Shown here one piece after another: positions 1-12,765 of a DNA stretch of 64,000 nt (its first letter is position 1; each line of letters opens with the position of its first letter). The stretch covers positions 322,095 through 386,094 of the forward strand of contig NW_024104617.1 in assembly GCF_003945595.2 (NCBI RefSeq). Direction: 5' to 3'. A program made the translations under genes and the position numbers. The notes beneath the pieces are model-generated. The model had not been told where the DNA came from and made no database searches. It saw only the letters and a list, made by a program, of their open reading frames with translations. The DNA comes from Pipra filicauda. Taxonomy: Eukaryota > Chordata > Aves > Passeriformes > Pipridae.

Positions 1-2899
1 GAGACAATTGCTCAGGGAAGGTGGTGGGGCTCAATTGTGAGCATGGTAGGCTCATCCTTATGGAGGACCAGCAGCACAAGGCCTTATATTTTTCTTTCCA
101 GAGCACCTGAAAGTTGGGTGACGCTCTCCCTCCTTACTCCTGAGGCTGGGAGAGATGCTGGTTCTGATGATTCCCACGGGAAAATGGTGACCTTTCAACC
201 ACTGTGCCAGGCTTACGGTCAACACAGCACAATCCAGCACCACCCTGGTTATTCATCCCCTCTGCTGTCATGCATTAGGAGTCTGCTCAGCAAGTACCTG
301 AGTGGCAGATGATCTTTAATAACTTAGAGGGACAGAGAAAAGTACACCAGAACCAACAATGGCCAGAAAACCTTAGAAGTTGGATGCCATATACTGCTAT
401 TCAGGCTATTTTTGCCTAACATTTGCTGTTGGCAACAAATAAGAGTGAATATGGTTTTCTCTTCACTCTGCTGACATAACCTGTTCAGAACCTGACTCCT
501 TCAAATTTCCTGGACCCTTACTGACTAACCCAAGTTCTTCCTGAAGGAAGGAGGGAAATATAGATTCAGCTGTTTGAGAAGACCTGGGGTATTTTCCTTT
601 CAGAGGGTGCTCCTATAATATTTTATAAATTGAGAGAACATGTCAGACATTTCTATAACTGAGAATAAGGCAGTGAGAGATGGGAGAAAAAGGATAAAAG
701 CAGAGTGGTATATACTTGAAAGACCTGAATTTCAAATAAGAAGGAAAAAAGGAATTAAAATTAGGAGAATCAACATAGTGATTTCTAAAAATGCTTGGTA
801 TAGTTAACCAGAAGGTATGAGCAATGCTGAAAATAAGGAATATAAATATAAATATATAGGAATATAAGTATAAAGATAAATATAAACAAGGATAAGTATA
901 AAGTGCTGACCTTCACTATGGGCAACTAGTGAGTCCTAAAAGGCAAAGTGCACTCAGAAAACCCTTTGGAATACAACCAGAAAGTATATCCCCAAAGCTA
1001 CTAACTGAATAGCTTATAAATGTTCCCATGCAAATAGACAGAAAAGAAAATCCCTGACCAGAAGTGTAACAGCAGAAAATAATATTATCTGGAAGTGCTC
1101 AATCAATGCATCTAAATTATTAGAAACAGAAGTCAGTGTGGCTGTAAGGAAACTACAAAAGAATACAAGGCAATGTAAGAAAAATCACTGTTTTAAAGAT
1201 CTCTGACAACAGAGGATTTAGAGGAGTAAAGACCAATTCTGAGTTAAGCATCTGTATCCATTACCAAAAGGATGCTATCACTTCTCAGAGCACCACACCA
1301 AAGAGGTATTGGTGGAACTCCAAAAGTGCAATTGCAAAGATCCTCCAGCTTTGGGTGACACAGCAAAATTCTGGCTTTGGTGAATTATCAAAGCAATTTA
1401 TCATTGTTAAAATCTGCTACAGCAATAAAAATATGAGAATAAAAAGTTAAAATGTATTTAAACTCTCAAAAGAGCTTCTAAAGAGAAAATTTCAAAGGAG
1501 ACTGCCAAAGTCATGCTGCCCATAAGAGAGGAAAGATAAAAGCTCAAAAAAAAAGAGCACCCCACAGGCTGCTATGAAGATCAATATCTGGCAAATGCAC
1601 TGAAAAGCAAGGAAGGTTTTGAACAGAACTATGTTGCTTTGCACTTAGTCATGGATGACTAAGGAAGAAATATAGCGACATAATAACTGCTTAATTAGAG
1701 TGTAGCCAAATGTAGTGCATTAACAGGAGCACTAAAAAAATTGATTTTCCCCAAAGGGGACTATAAAATTATTGAACCTTTTCCTTAAAGACTCCTTCTG
1801 CATGTTGGCTCAGTCCTACATTAAGTGATCTTGTAACAAATAAAAAGTTTGCACTTCCAACATAACATAGGAGGTCACTGGATTTATCCAAACAAATGTG
1901 TCAGGGGACATTCAATGTTAGAAAGATTAATGCAAATATTTTCCATAACCAGTTTTAAATCAAGAAAAGACTAATCACATATTTGAAGTTATGAAACAAA
2001 TAAAAATTAAAAGAAAAATACTTTCTTTTTGACAAATATCTAAAGTAACTTTGAAATGGGGATGTTCATTTTTTCAATGGAATATTTAAGTTCCATCCTT
2101 CTGCAAAACTAGACTAAAAGCGATAACATCAGAGTAACCAGACTGCTTCTCCTGTCATAAATTTGTGCATTTCTGTGTGTGTTTGTGAAACTGGGATGTC
2201 AATACTGTGTCTTACTACCATTTTTCCAGAATGTTTTTCCAGAAGGGAACACAAAATTAGATGCACAATGCAGAAAACTGCAATTTCACAGACATTTTTC
2301 AGTGTCTCAGTATTTAGATTTAGTTCAAATGGCTCCAAACTACAGGTCAAGTTCAGGTCTTGGATTAGGACCCAGCCCATAAAGCTGATTAGTGTCCAAA
2401 CAAAAGAGTACAACCATATCTGTAAATCCATGTCACATGGAGTTTATTAAAATCCAACTGATCAGTAGCACCAAAGCATTTATGTATTTTAAACAATGGC
2501 TATTTTCCTAAGGTTAAAGAAAGAAAAGCAAACGAACTGGCTTGCTTGGGCAGTGCTGGGTTCATGGGTTCACGTGCTTTGTAAATTGAAAGAGGAGAGT
2601 GCAAATGCAGGTAAATAACTGGATCATGTTATCCAGACCACAGTCTGCAGTAGATGGTGAAAACAGGGAGAAAAAAAATGGAGAAAAGACGCAGTGCTTT
2701 AACACTTCCCTTTCTCCCAGAAAAAAAAAATCTTTCAGTTGAAGAGATATGGGTTATACTAAAGTCAAACAGAAAGGATAAAACATATTTTTCAGCTCAG
2801 CAACATTCTCCTACTCCAAAAAGTATATGTTTAAGACTAAAGAAATCTCATAGGGAAAACTAAGATCTGATCACTAAGTATGTACTCATTTTATTTTAC
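1..2899 (-). other. ARHGAP6: ARHGAP6 intron 3 (3' part leaves the window)
   Basis: This is the sequence downstream of exon 3 on the gene's strand. It is AT-rich, with a low-complexity (ATAA)-like stretch near 838-905. I see no coding exon, no recognisable CR1 and no RNA gene. The short open frames on both strands lack similarity, splice context or plausible composition. Confidence 0.8.
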
Positions 2900-2971
2900 C
2901 TTTGTCTCTGTTCTTCTCCTTTCCTAAAGAGTCCAGTTTCTTTCTTAATGATTTTTTCCTCTTTTGTCCAT
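2900..2971 (-). CDS. ARHGAP6: ARHGAP6 coding exon 3 (lysine-rich linker)
   Basis: This 72-nt exon on the minus strand is too short to stand out as an ORF. It is flanked by a strong acceptor, with a long pyrimidine tract then TTTTACAG (AG at 2972-2973), and by a donor ACAAAG/GTAAAA (GT at 2898-2899). Entered in the phase left by the upstream exon, it reads Asp-Gly-Gln-Lys-Arg-Lys-Lys-Ser-Leu-Arg, then KKLDSLGKEKNRDK, and leaves one base (G) for the next codon. This matches the basic linker following the ITIPK segment of mammalian ARHGAP6, with Asn-Arg-Asp where I remember Asn-Lys-Asp. The dense Lys/Arg run (KRKK and RKK) could bind phosphoinositides or act as a nuclear signal; that is inference. 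The next exon, which should begin with Glu-Phe-Ile-Pro, is not seen in 1-2899. Confidence 0.93.
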
Positions 2972-4319
2972 CTGTAAAAGGCAAGAAAAGAAAATAAAAA
3001 AAGGAAGTAAATGAAGTGATATAACACTGAACAATCTGCTGCACAAGCTATAGGAACATGGAGTAAGAAGGTCACAGCATTTGGAATCAGGAAGGGTGTG
3101 GGGATATATTGCACAAAGGTTAGAGACTGTCACAGTCCCTCAATGGAGAACAAAGCATTTGGCTTTGTTTACCCAAATGCTGAGGCTGCACAGGGGAACC
3201 AAATGTATCCCCCTGCATGCTGCTTGGCACATCTACCCATGTGTGGTCATCTAATTTTGAAGACTTAATAATGGAGTTTCGTTGCTGGATGCTCTTGATA
3301 GCAAGGTACCATAAACCTAAAAAGTATTGGCTAGCCTTCATCCATGGTCACAAGACCGTGATTCAGGTGTGCAGCTGAAGGTAGTATTTGGAAAGAGAGG
3401 GTTACTAAGCCTCTAGGATAAAGTTCTGCATACCAGTCATACCCATTGACCACCTTCACATGACCCATCTGATCTGAACTCACTTTGGGAGTTTGCAGTT
3501 TGGTACAGCATGCCCAGATTGGTTCAGGTGGATTAGAGTCTCAGAGAAATTATTGTTCTAATAACCTATCTATCATCCAAGTTTTCACTAAGGTATTAAG
3601 GACCAAAGTTTTCAAGCAATAGTGAAGGCAAGTTGGTTCTTGAAATGATTATATCAAAAGGTTGGCTATCATTATTTCCTTCAGCAGCATCTTTTATGAT
3701 GAAAAGTCAACAAAAAAGCATTTTATTTATTAGCTATCAACATATACCAGGGATTAAGACATGGGCCTGCTTTAACTTGTACCTTTTGAACTTTTTAAGT
3801 TCCAAAGCAATATAAAGGGTCTAACATAGGGACTAATACTTTAACATAGACACCACTCCAGATAAAGGTTAATGAACACGTACCTTTTCCTTACCAGTTT
3901 TGTAACATGGCAAAAACTCAAAAACAAACATACCGTATCCGTTTCATTTTTAGGGCAAGAAAGTCACCAAATAATCTGTCTCAACAGGTTTTTCTGGTTA
4001 TATAAGCCAGTGTCTTAAATGGTCTTTTACAGTAAGGAACATACCACAGAGGAGTGAAGTGGATCTTTGTTGATGAACTCTCATCTTTGCAATTAGGGGT
4101 CATGAGAGAACACAAGCCATTTCCCCATACTTTTCCCTCAGCTTCTTCTGAAAACCAAATCCAGAACACTACTCAACAGACAGCTCAACAAATTATGACA
4201 CTTTTTATAGCCAGTTAATATCCTTTTAATTTAAAATTATAATTTCTTTTTATTTTTTGTAACAGTGGTTTGATCAATTCCACTTGCACACTTGCAATCT
4301 GCATTTATTTACACCATAC
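2972..4319. other. Intron 2 stretch with no recognised element
   Basis: The first bases form the polypyrimidine tract of the exon 3 acceptor when read on the minus strand. The rest is unique-looking AT-rich intron, and I see no exon, RNA gene or repeat in it. Confidence 0.7.
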
Positions 4320-4965
4320 CACAGAATCATAGAATCATTAGGGTTGGAAGGGACCTCTGGAGATCATCTAGTCCAACCCCCCTGCCAAGGTAGGGTCACC
4401 TATAGCAGGTAACACAGGAACATGTTCAGGTACGAATTTCTGAATTTTTTAATTTCTCCAGAGAAGGAGACTCCATTACCTCCCTGGGCAGCCTGTTCCA
4501 GACTCTGCCACCCTCAATGTACGTAAGTTCTTCCCTCATGTTGAGGTGGAACTTCTGTGGTTTAGTTTATGGCTTTTATATCTTGTCCTGTTTTTGGGCA
4601 CCACTGAAAAGAGTCTGGCACCATCCTCTTGGCACCCACCTTTGAGATAATTGTATGTATTGATGAGATCCCCTTTTGGTCTTCTGAGGACTAAATAGGC
4701 CCAGCTCCCACAGTCTCTCCTCATAAGAGATGCTCCAGACCCCAAATCATCTCTGTGGCCTCCATTGGACCCTCTCCAGTAGCTCCTTGTCTTTCTTGTA
4801 CTGAGGAGCCCAGGACTAGACCCAGTATTCCAGATGTGGCCTTACTAGGGCCAGGTAGAGGGGGAGGATCACATTCCTCAACCACCTGGCCACACTCTTC
4901 CTGATGGACCCCAGGATCCCATGGGCCCTCCTGGCTGCAAGGGCTCCCAGCACTCACTCAACCAT
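4320..4965 (-). mobile_element. CR1 LINE, 5'-truncated, minus orientation
   Basis: The left edge has two octamer units (agaatcat) followed by the GGTTGGAAGGGACCTCTGG block that marks a CR1 3' end in reverse orientation. Rightwards come diagnostic CR1 phrases in complement, such as the CCTCCCTGGGCAGCCTGTTCC block, TGAGATCCCC and CCTCTCCAGTAGCTCCTTGT. Similarity fades near 4965. Translated on the minus strand, the ORF2 C-terminus is broken by stops into two short frames, so the copy is dead. The 3' tail differs in sequence from the copy at 17507, suggesting a different CR1 subfamily. Confidence 0.93.
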
Positions 4966-7900
4966 GATACTCGAGGTAGAATTGTCATGTGCTGGTTAAG
5001 TTAATTCCCTTTTTTTGCACCTGCTCCAGTGAGAATTCATCTCTCTGAAATAAGGCGGATTAGATGGATAAGGTATTCCAGATAAGAGTTCAGCAATATA
5101 ATGGTAGTAATTCATTGCCTGATATGATTAGGTCTATGATTACATTTTCCTTTTTCTTAGCCACACGACAAGGTTATAACTCAAAGTCATACTTTGATTG
5201 ATTAATATGCCCAGTCTTTTCACACCTTCTGACATTTCCTGTTGCTAAGATTGAGTTTATAAGAGAAATTCTTTCACCTCTTGGCAACATGAACAGTCAG
5301 TAGCCTGCTTACAAACACCTGAAAGTACAGCTTGTTTTCATAAGGTTCCCTACTACCATTGTGTTCTGGCTTTATAGATATAAAATAATTTTCAAATTCT
5401 TTTTCATGTTATAAATTCAAATTACTGCTTCACAGTAGCGTTTTGATAAATGACTTACATTTCTTTGGAGTCATAGAGCCTTATTCTCCAAAGACCAACT
5501 TATTGATATTCTGACACCCCACTGAAGTCTACTGAGACATAAAAAATAAGAAAAAAAATCAAAATTTGATGTAAAATACAGTGTTTTGCTACAATCATTT
5601 ACATTCACAGTTTACCCCGTGGCAAGAGAAAAAGAGTTGCATATGAAAATAAGATTGAGAGGTATCTCAGTGAAAAGCTGAAACTTAGGAAATCTGCCAA
5701 GAGGTCTAAGGCCAGTTCAAACTCTCCTCCTCCCCAGAAAAAGATATGATAAATTAGAGTCTATATTCTGTAAAAATAAATATGTTTTGAAATGACTGTT
5801 GAATCAAAGTACATCAGGCATGAACACTGCTGAAATATTCATAACATGCTTAAAGACATGCAATTCTAGCAGTTTTACATATTAAATGAACCCAATTCAC
5901 AATAACAATGCTTAGTACTTATTAACTGCAGTGTGTTTTGAGAATATATTTAATATCCAAAGCATTCTTGGGAAACAGGTGAAGTATTATAACCCACACC
6001 TAATACCAACTGTACATTTTTTAATTAACTAGCAAATATTTGTGCAAAATAGTATTGTATCAGTCCAAAGTACTATTAGATATCAACTGCTATTTTCATT
6101 TCCAGTTTGGAAATGTTTAAACCACAAAGTGATAAAAGCTTGTAGGGGTTTTATCCAGCCTTTTGTGTATATAATTATCACTTTATGTCTTCTTTCTGTA
6201 GATCAATGATATACTACTCCTCCAACAGATTCCACTCAAGAATATTAGCAAGACAAAAGAAACACTCAAAAGACAACAACTGTCAAAGTGAAGGAAGCTT
6301 CATCTTTTTTCTTTGCTAACCCATTCTGTTTTTCCTGAAGGACACCTGCCAAGGCAGCTGTGCAGATCAGTTTGTTTTTCAGAAATGGACTTGATCCATT
6401 CAATACTTACTAATTTATATGTTTGCTGCATTTTTCACTGCAAGGCATACATCACTCCCTGGGCATCTATGTATTAAGACTAGCACAATGAATATTTAAA
6501 AGACCAAGAGTCTATAATTGAACTCCTGAGTGCACATTAAATTGCTATGTGACCTGTTTTTCCAAAGTGGTGAGCACTTCCAGGTTCAGTTAATGCCAAA
6601 AAGACTTTTCTATTTAAAAAATTAGGTCATCTTTTTAGGACTTTGTCAGTGAACCACACAGCCTACAGAATCCAAGAGTATTTGTACTGATCTACTGACT
6701 TTTGACAAAAACTGAGCAGTTTGACTTCTGAGATTATTTAAGTTTTGATATTTTGAGTTAAGGCTGACATTCACCTGCAGTGTCATCACTAACACCATTT
6801 CGTTAGCAGTTACACTATCAAATCCCAGATTTTCTACAGACCATTTCAAGGCCTAAATCTCTCTCTATGTGAGACTGTGGTTCTACAAATGAGGTAACAA
6901 GAAGTCATTTTCATGATGAGGATATATAAATTTCAGCTTTAACAGTTAAAAAAAAAAAGAAAGAGAACGTAAAGAACTTTGTAAATTTTTTTAATGACAG
7001 ATTGTTCTGTTGCTTTGCACAAGACCACCTACCACTACCTCATATGACTCAAAGAGAGAGAGTGCAAGCTGAATCCTGTTACTATTTACTTCCAGTAATT
7101 CTTTATTCAATTTATATTTAAGGAAATCAACAGGTCTGTTTGGTAGGTAGAGGTGCTGCTCAGCATCAGCTAAAGCATCACTAATTAGGTATAGGGAATT
7201 AGCTCAAAATGATACATTAAGTGGCATACCTAAAGTTAACATTCAGGAACTGGCCACCAGTTTCATATTATGTCACTTAATAGTCAATATACTGTGAAAT
7301 CATAATCCAATATGTTTTTCATAATTAATATAATATACAGTAAAAAAGTACAACAGTATCTGAGCTTTATACGTAATTTTTGGGACACTATTACAGTATT
7401 AAGCTTCAGATCATCAAAAAATACCCCATCAAATATGCTTGAAGTGAACATGTAAAAAAAATAGGATTCTTCAGCACTTTCTTTACTTACACATGGGCTG
7501 GTAGATTATCTGTAAGAATCGATGTTCCTTTTATGTTACTTACATGCAAGCACACTTTTTATTAATCAAAAAAATAATTCATAAATTATTACAGATCCTT
7601 TAAACTATTTTAATTCAATGGGGTTTTGACATAAGAGATGATCTGCTGCTTACAGGGTTGTAGAGCAAAGAGAACTCCCCTCCCCATCTGTTGGTAACTT
7701 CCTTTGCTTAAGAGAAATGTGTTTCTTGTCCATTTAGGGAAGAAAGTTGTCTTGTTCTACAATCATAGGTGATTTTCACACAGTATAAAGAGAGGAGTTA
7801 TGTGAGAGATTATTATCAGACCCATAGCTCAACTATCAAAACAGAAACCAATAAAAAAGTTGATATGGTGAGATTTCTAAAATACACTTTCATAGTAATT

Positions 7901-10038
7901 CTATTCATGGCCATTTTCCATTAATAGCCACTAGTAATTGGATCTAACTGCACTTAAAGAACAAAAAAAAAGAACGTATCTTCTAAAAGTGCAATCAATT
8001 TTGTCTTGAAAATTACTACCAATGGCACCACAAAGCAGCAAGTGTGACCCTTCTTGAGCAGTTGTTGGTTCACTTCACTCACAGAGAGCAATGTATTTCC
8101 CAAGTGCCAGCCTCTCACAGCCAGCCTCTGCGCTCACTGTCAAGCTGCACAACACTGCGTGCAGTCTCCCTGACCTGTGCAATACTGCAAGGAATCGAGA
8201 TCTCATACAGAAAACACTTCTAAATTCTGTTGACAGAGCACAATAAAGACAAGACTGCACTTCATTCACTGACAGCTGCACTGTGTTTGTGGTTGAAGTA
8301 GCTTCTTTGGGTCACTATACAAAGCAAATTTACTTCTGATGACACTCAGAGCTGCTCTGCTGAAGAAGACCGTGCTGGTTTTACTTAGTCTTTTCTGTGA
8401 CTATAAATGTCCACCTTGAAATATTTAAATAAACTTGTTGAAATGCCCTGTCCTCATGCAGTAACTTCCAAAGCACTGCCAGTTGCAACGAAGACGGAAG
8501 ATAAAAAATTTCAATGAGAGAAACAGGAGTTAGAGATTCTGGCACATAAAGCAATATGAAACAGGAAAGGCTGAGCATACAGGTATTTCTCATCACTGTC
8601 TTTCTCTCTTTCACCTGATCTCAGACATACACATACAGGATCTCCATCAGTGATGCAGATTATTATATTAATTCAGAAGCCTTGGACTATCATCCTGTTT
8701 TTCCTTATGGCCTATGTTGCTTTCTTTATTTCACACTGACTTATATCAGCACTTCTTCGTGCTTGTCAGCTAGCAGCTGATGGAAGAAAAGCCATATTCA
8801 TTCAAGAGTATATCTCAGCTGCAGCCACAACCTTCCAGATGGCAGCTGGCTCATGTATGTTCGCCTCAGCCCACAGAGTCAGGTTCAGACTGTTTGTCAC
8901 GAGCACCACAAACACAATGGAGGCAGCTTTCCCCTTAAATGCTTCCTCTGATGCAGGAAACAAGTTTCAGCATTCCCCTTTCTGGGAAGTTCCTGATGAA
9001 TGTGCTTATGGCAAAAGAAACAGTGTGAAAAGGGCAAAGCTGAAGTCAAAGCTGGTTCCTCAGAAGGGCTGTACCTCTCCATGAGCTGTGCACAGGCAGG
9101 ACCAGAGCCAGAGCACTGCCTGATCCAACTCTTCTCAGGGCAACAGTGAGAAACCAGGTGAGGTCTGGAGAAAGCTCACTGTGCAGGAAACAACATTCTC
9201 AGCAACACACAGTGTATACAATACCACTACTTGAGAAAACCCACAGCCATCAGACAAAAATGAGCTTTTCATTCTCTTTCTCTACATTCCAGCAGACTCT
9301 CTGGTAATCTGCAGTCAGTGTATCTTCTTCAGATCTAGGCTTCAGTCCCTTTGGGCTAAGGCATTTCTGATTGTTAAAATTAAACCCAGAGGAATTACAA
9401 AGTCCAGCTGCACAGGTTTAAGTGATGCAGATGCTAGAAGTTTAAAACCTGCATTATACACAAGTTTTAAGTGCAGAACAGTAAGAATTAAGTCATACTG
9501 GTATATCAATTAAATTATTTACCTATGAAGTATTCATAAGTTGCTGTGGAACCTGCCTGGAAGGCAAAACTGCTGGAAACCTCACCTACTTCAAAAGAGA
9601 GCTGCATTCCCACAGAAACCTCAGCTTTGTTAATGAAATAACACTTTACAATAACCTCCAACAGTTCTGGTATAAATTTAAAAAACAAAAAACCAATCCT
9701 TCATAATTTGTTTGCCGGGTATTAATAGATTTTTTGATGCACATTTGTTGATACTGCACAGCTATTCTGAAGGCAAAGGTGTTATATCAATTTATACTAG
9801 CTGAACATATTATTAGTAGACTGTCATGTCTTTTAGGAAAACAAATCTAAAAAGTGTGGTTCCAAACTAGGATGAAATCTAGAAAAATGCACCATTTCTA
9901 TTGAAACTTACTCTCAGTGTCTATGTCTATCAGAAAGAGCCATGTCCCAACTTGCTGAACAAAAAGTGTTGCATGTTAGAAAACAGCAGGATACAGATTT
10001 AGACTGTAACTGTAACCACACAGGTATGAACTCTTCTT

Positions 10039-10131
10039 AAACAAACAAACAAACAAACAAACAAACCCCAGAAAAAATAAAGCCAAAAAACAAACCCGAA
10101 AAACACCCCACAAAAAATCAAACCAAAACAA
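10039..10131 (+). repeat. (AAAC)n microsatellite with A/C-rich tail
   Basis: There are seven consecutive AAAC units at 10039-10066, followed by degenerate A/C-rich sequence (aaacccgaaaaacacccc) to about 10131. On the transcribed (minus) strand this reads as a GTTT tract. Confidence 0.9.
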
Positions 10132-11218
10132 CGTTGCAGGTGCAACGTACCCTAAAAGTGAGAACCAAACCTTAGGAGAGGGGGAATAAGGGATTTGGGC
10201 TCTGGAGAGAGGTCAGGGCTGCAGAAGCCACAGCTGGAGGGAGGGGATGTCATCAGAGCCCACCCCTGCGAGGAGAAGAACCAGGAAGGAGCAGCTTTCC
10301 AGGCCTGCCCCAGGCCACTGCACCCCTGCTGTGCAGGAAACTGCAAGTCTAACAGATGAACAGGGCACAACTGCACCAGAAGAAACACTTAAGGGAGTAC
10401 AAATAGGATGCCTGCCTTCAGTTTGTGCATGCGGTGTATAAATATCCTTAAAATAACAGAATCTTTAATATAGTTTCAGAATTCTTCAAACCACCACAAC
10501 AAAACTAAGAATAAATTTCCCTGTTTTCCTTTTTAATTTGATTTTTTTTGTTTAATGTATTCTTTAACCTTTTTGCATTTGGACTCTTGAGTAGAGATAA
10601 TTGTGTTGGAAAAGTTGGGAAAAAAAAAATCTCTTCAGTTATTTTGACGTTACTGAATGAAAGCATACATAGTTTACATAATTTAAATATTTTTAAACTA
10701 ACAATACATTTAAAATGGCTGCATTACTCTGAGAAACAAGATACTTAGCGAGTTTTAGAATAAATGAAAAATCATAACACTAAATTATAATTGTTTAGGA
10801 GCTGATTTGCACTTGCTAAATCTTCAGCTAAGGAAAACAACTCATTTTGACATGAAAATAAATAGTTGCTTAAACCTCTTTTTATGGTAGAATGAGGAAA
10901 ACGGCTGCTGCTGCCATACATAGAAGGGACAATGGAAATAACTCAAAACAAGCATGCAAAGCTACCTGGCAGCCTTTAGAGGATTACAAAGGAAGGGTCA
11001 AATGCCTTTGCATTCCCTTTTGCAGCTGTCAGTGGAGAGCAGCAAAAAGCAGGTAAATGCCTGGAAAGGGAGAACAGATAAAGATGCAGGATGTCAGGTC
11101 TGACTTTCCTGTGCATAGACAGACTCAGATTCTCAATTCATAAAAAGCTCTGCTTGCTTCAGTACCTACATTGGTGTAGGATTTCCTGTGTCATAAGAAA
11201 TCCCAAGCCATAGTAATC

Positions 11219-11302
11219 TAATAAAAAAATAATAAAACCCCCAAACAAACAACCAAAACCCCAACCCCACCCCAACAAAATCCTTAAAAAAAAAAACCCT
11301 GA
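11219..11302 (+). repeat. A/C-rich low-complexity tract
   Basis: An A-run with AATAA units passes into a mix of AAAC, CCAAAA and CCCCAACCCC blocks, ending in an eleven-base A run. G and T are nearly absent from the core on the + strand. Confidence 0.8.
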
Positions 11303-12100
11303 GAGAGTGGGTCAGGCCTTTTGATGGAGCACATGCCTTGTGTCAATACTGGAAGCAAAAAATGTGTCTAGGCATACTGAAATTAGAGGGAACCACTCCT
11401 TCTATGCTTCAGGGCATATTTGCTATATTGACACTGATGACAGGATTCATGAAATAGTAATGTCAAGTAGCAGGTGCAAGACAAAATACAGACACTACTT
11501 TTTCATACTATAGCAGTATCCACAGTGTGACAAGAGTTTCTCTAAACTCATAAGGTAGGCAAGTTCCAGACTTAAACAGACTGTGGTATGTCAGGGACCT
11601 TGCTGCCGCCCTTCTCTCTAAGTGGAAGACACTCAGAAACCACAATGATGGGTAGAGGCTTAAAAGCTTTGAGAAGGATTGAACAACATTTCCTTCTTGG
11701 AGTGCTTTCATAACTGATGAATAAACTGTCAACACTAAAACAGGTCAAAAACTGTCTACACTAATACATGAAAACAACTACAGTCAATGAAAATATTTTA
11801 GATGTACTGAAAAAAATTCAGAACACCAAACAGAAGCCTTGATGCTATAATTTGAGATAGGAAAACTACAAATAACAGCTCTAAAACTGCATTCAGCCCA
11901 CAGTGGGCAGGGGAAAATTGACTGTCTCCTGGCATCAATAACCTAAATAAAAAGTAATCTTATAATATGGAGGGAACAGAGTAGTTTGATGCTGTTGGTA
12001 GTCAAAATATCATCCTATTTTTGTTTGATAAGAAGGAAAATTAGCTTTAATCCCCATAGTACAGGGTGGGCTGGGGCAGAACAGACACACAGTTGCCACC

Positions 12101-12385
12101 ATGGAACTGGTATTGGATTTACTGTGTACCAATAAAGTGGCCTGCACGCCTGTACTGGCAGGTGAAGCAGCAATCAAGTTTCTTTACATCTCACTCGGAT
12201 CTTTCCCCCCAGGTTGCTCTCAGTGTGAACAATGGTTGAGCTCTTCAAATGAAGAGGAAATTCCCCTCATGCAGGAATTCAGGAGTCCCACCAGTGGTCA
12301 CAGAGATGGTTCACAGTATCCAGGTCTAATTAAACTAGTCCATTACAATACTCCTGCTCAGAGCATTGATGAAGAAATTAAATGA
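12101..12385 (+). other. Unassigned 94-codon open frame with an ideal Kozak context
   Basis: The frame starts at an ATG preceded by GCCACC and followed by G, which is the ideal vertebrate initiation context. It runs 94 codons and ends at TGA. The product, beginning MELVLDLL and ending IDEEIK, has no motif, signal peptide or membrane segment I recognise. A pyrimidine run followed by CAG lies inside at about 12200-12212 and could be a splice acceptor. The frame lies antisense to ARHGAP6 intron 2. In 64 kb of intron, a frame of this length is expected by chance, so I do not claim a gene. Confidence 0.12.
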
Positions 12386-12649
12386 GAGAGAAGCCCTCAG
12401 CACAAGGAAGTGAAATCATGGTGCAGTAGGTCTCTCCCTGGACAGGCTGGTGGCCCCAATAACTGAGATGAAAACCACAATCAACGGAGTTTCTTTCTAA
12501 TGATGTCTCTTTGTAATAGTTACTTGTCCTTTGTATCATCAATCATCTAGCTTACATACTTTTTTATTAATAAACAGGAACAGGTGTTGAAAATGTAAAC
12601 CACACATATAAAAGACGTGAGGAGCTCTGCAGAGAACACTTAGGTCAAC

Positions 12650-12765
12650 TTCCTGTACAGAAATAGAGTCACATGGACATTTGTCTAATCTACTCTTAAA
12701 AACCTTCAGCAAGAGATTAGGTCTTCATTAAATCTCAAGGTAGCCTTTTCAGTGTAAAAGCCTAA
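12650..12765 (-). mobile_element. Old CR1/L3-like LINE fragment
   Basis: The run containing catttgtctaatctactctt, then aaaaaccttcagcaagaga, ttcattaaatctcaaggtag and cttttcagtg follows the order of the conserved 3' part of ancient CR1/L3 elements in reverse orientation (cf. 'ttgtctaacctgttcttaaa' and 'aggcagcctattccagtg'). The copy is strongly diverged and short and lacks a recognisable 3' octamer tail. The call rests on my memory of the family, so the borders are approximate. Confidence 0.55.

Larger units (their letters stand above)
4966..12649. other. Intron 2 stretch, no gene recognised
   Basis: This is AT-rich intronic DNA with many homopolymer A and T runs and an (AAAC)n tract near 10039. 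I see no exon with paired splice sites and convincing protein similarity, and no CR1. A modestly higher-GC patch at about 10190-10390 carries only short, unrecognisable frames. Confidence 0.65.

Noticed and set aside
8839..9084. 81-codon plus-strand frame
   Set aside because: No motif, no splice logic, and a competing minus-strand frame over the same bases.
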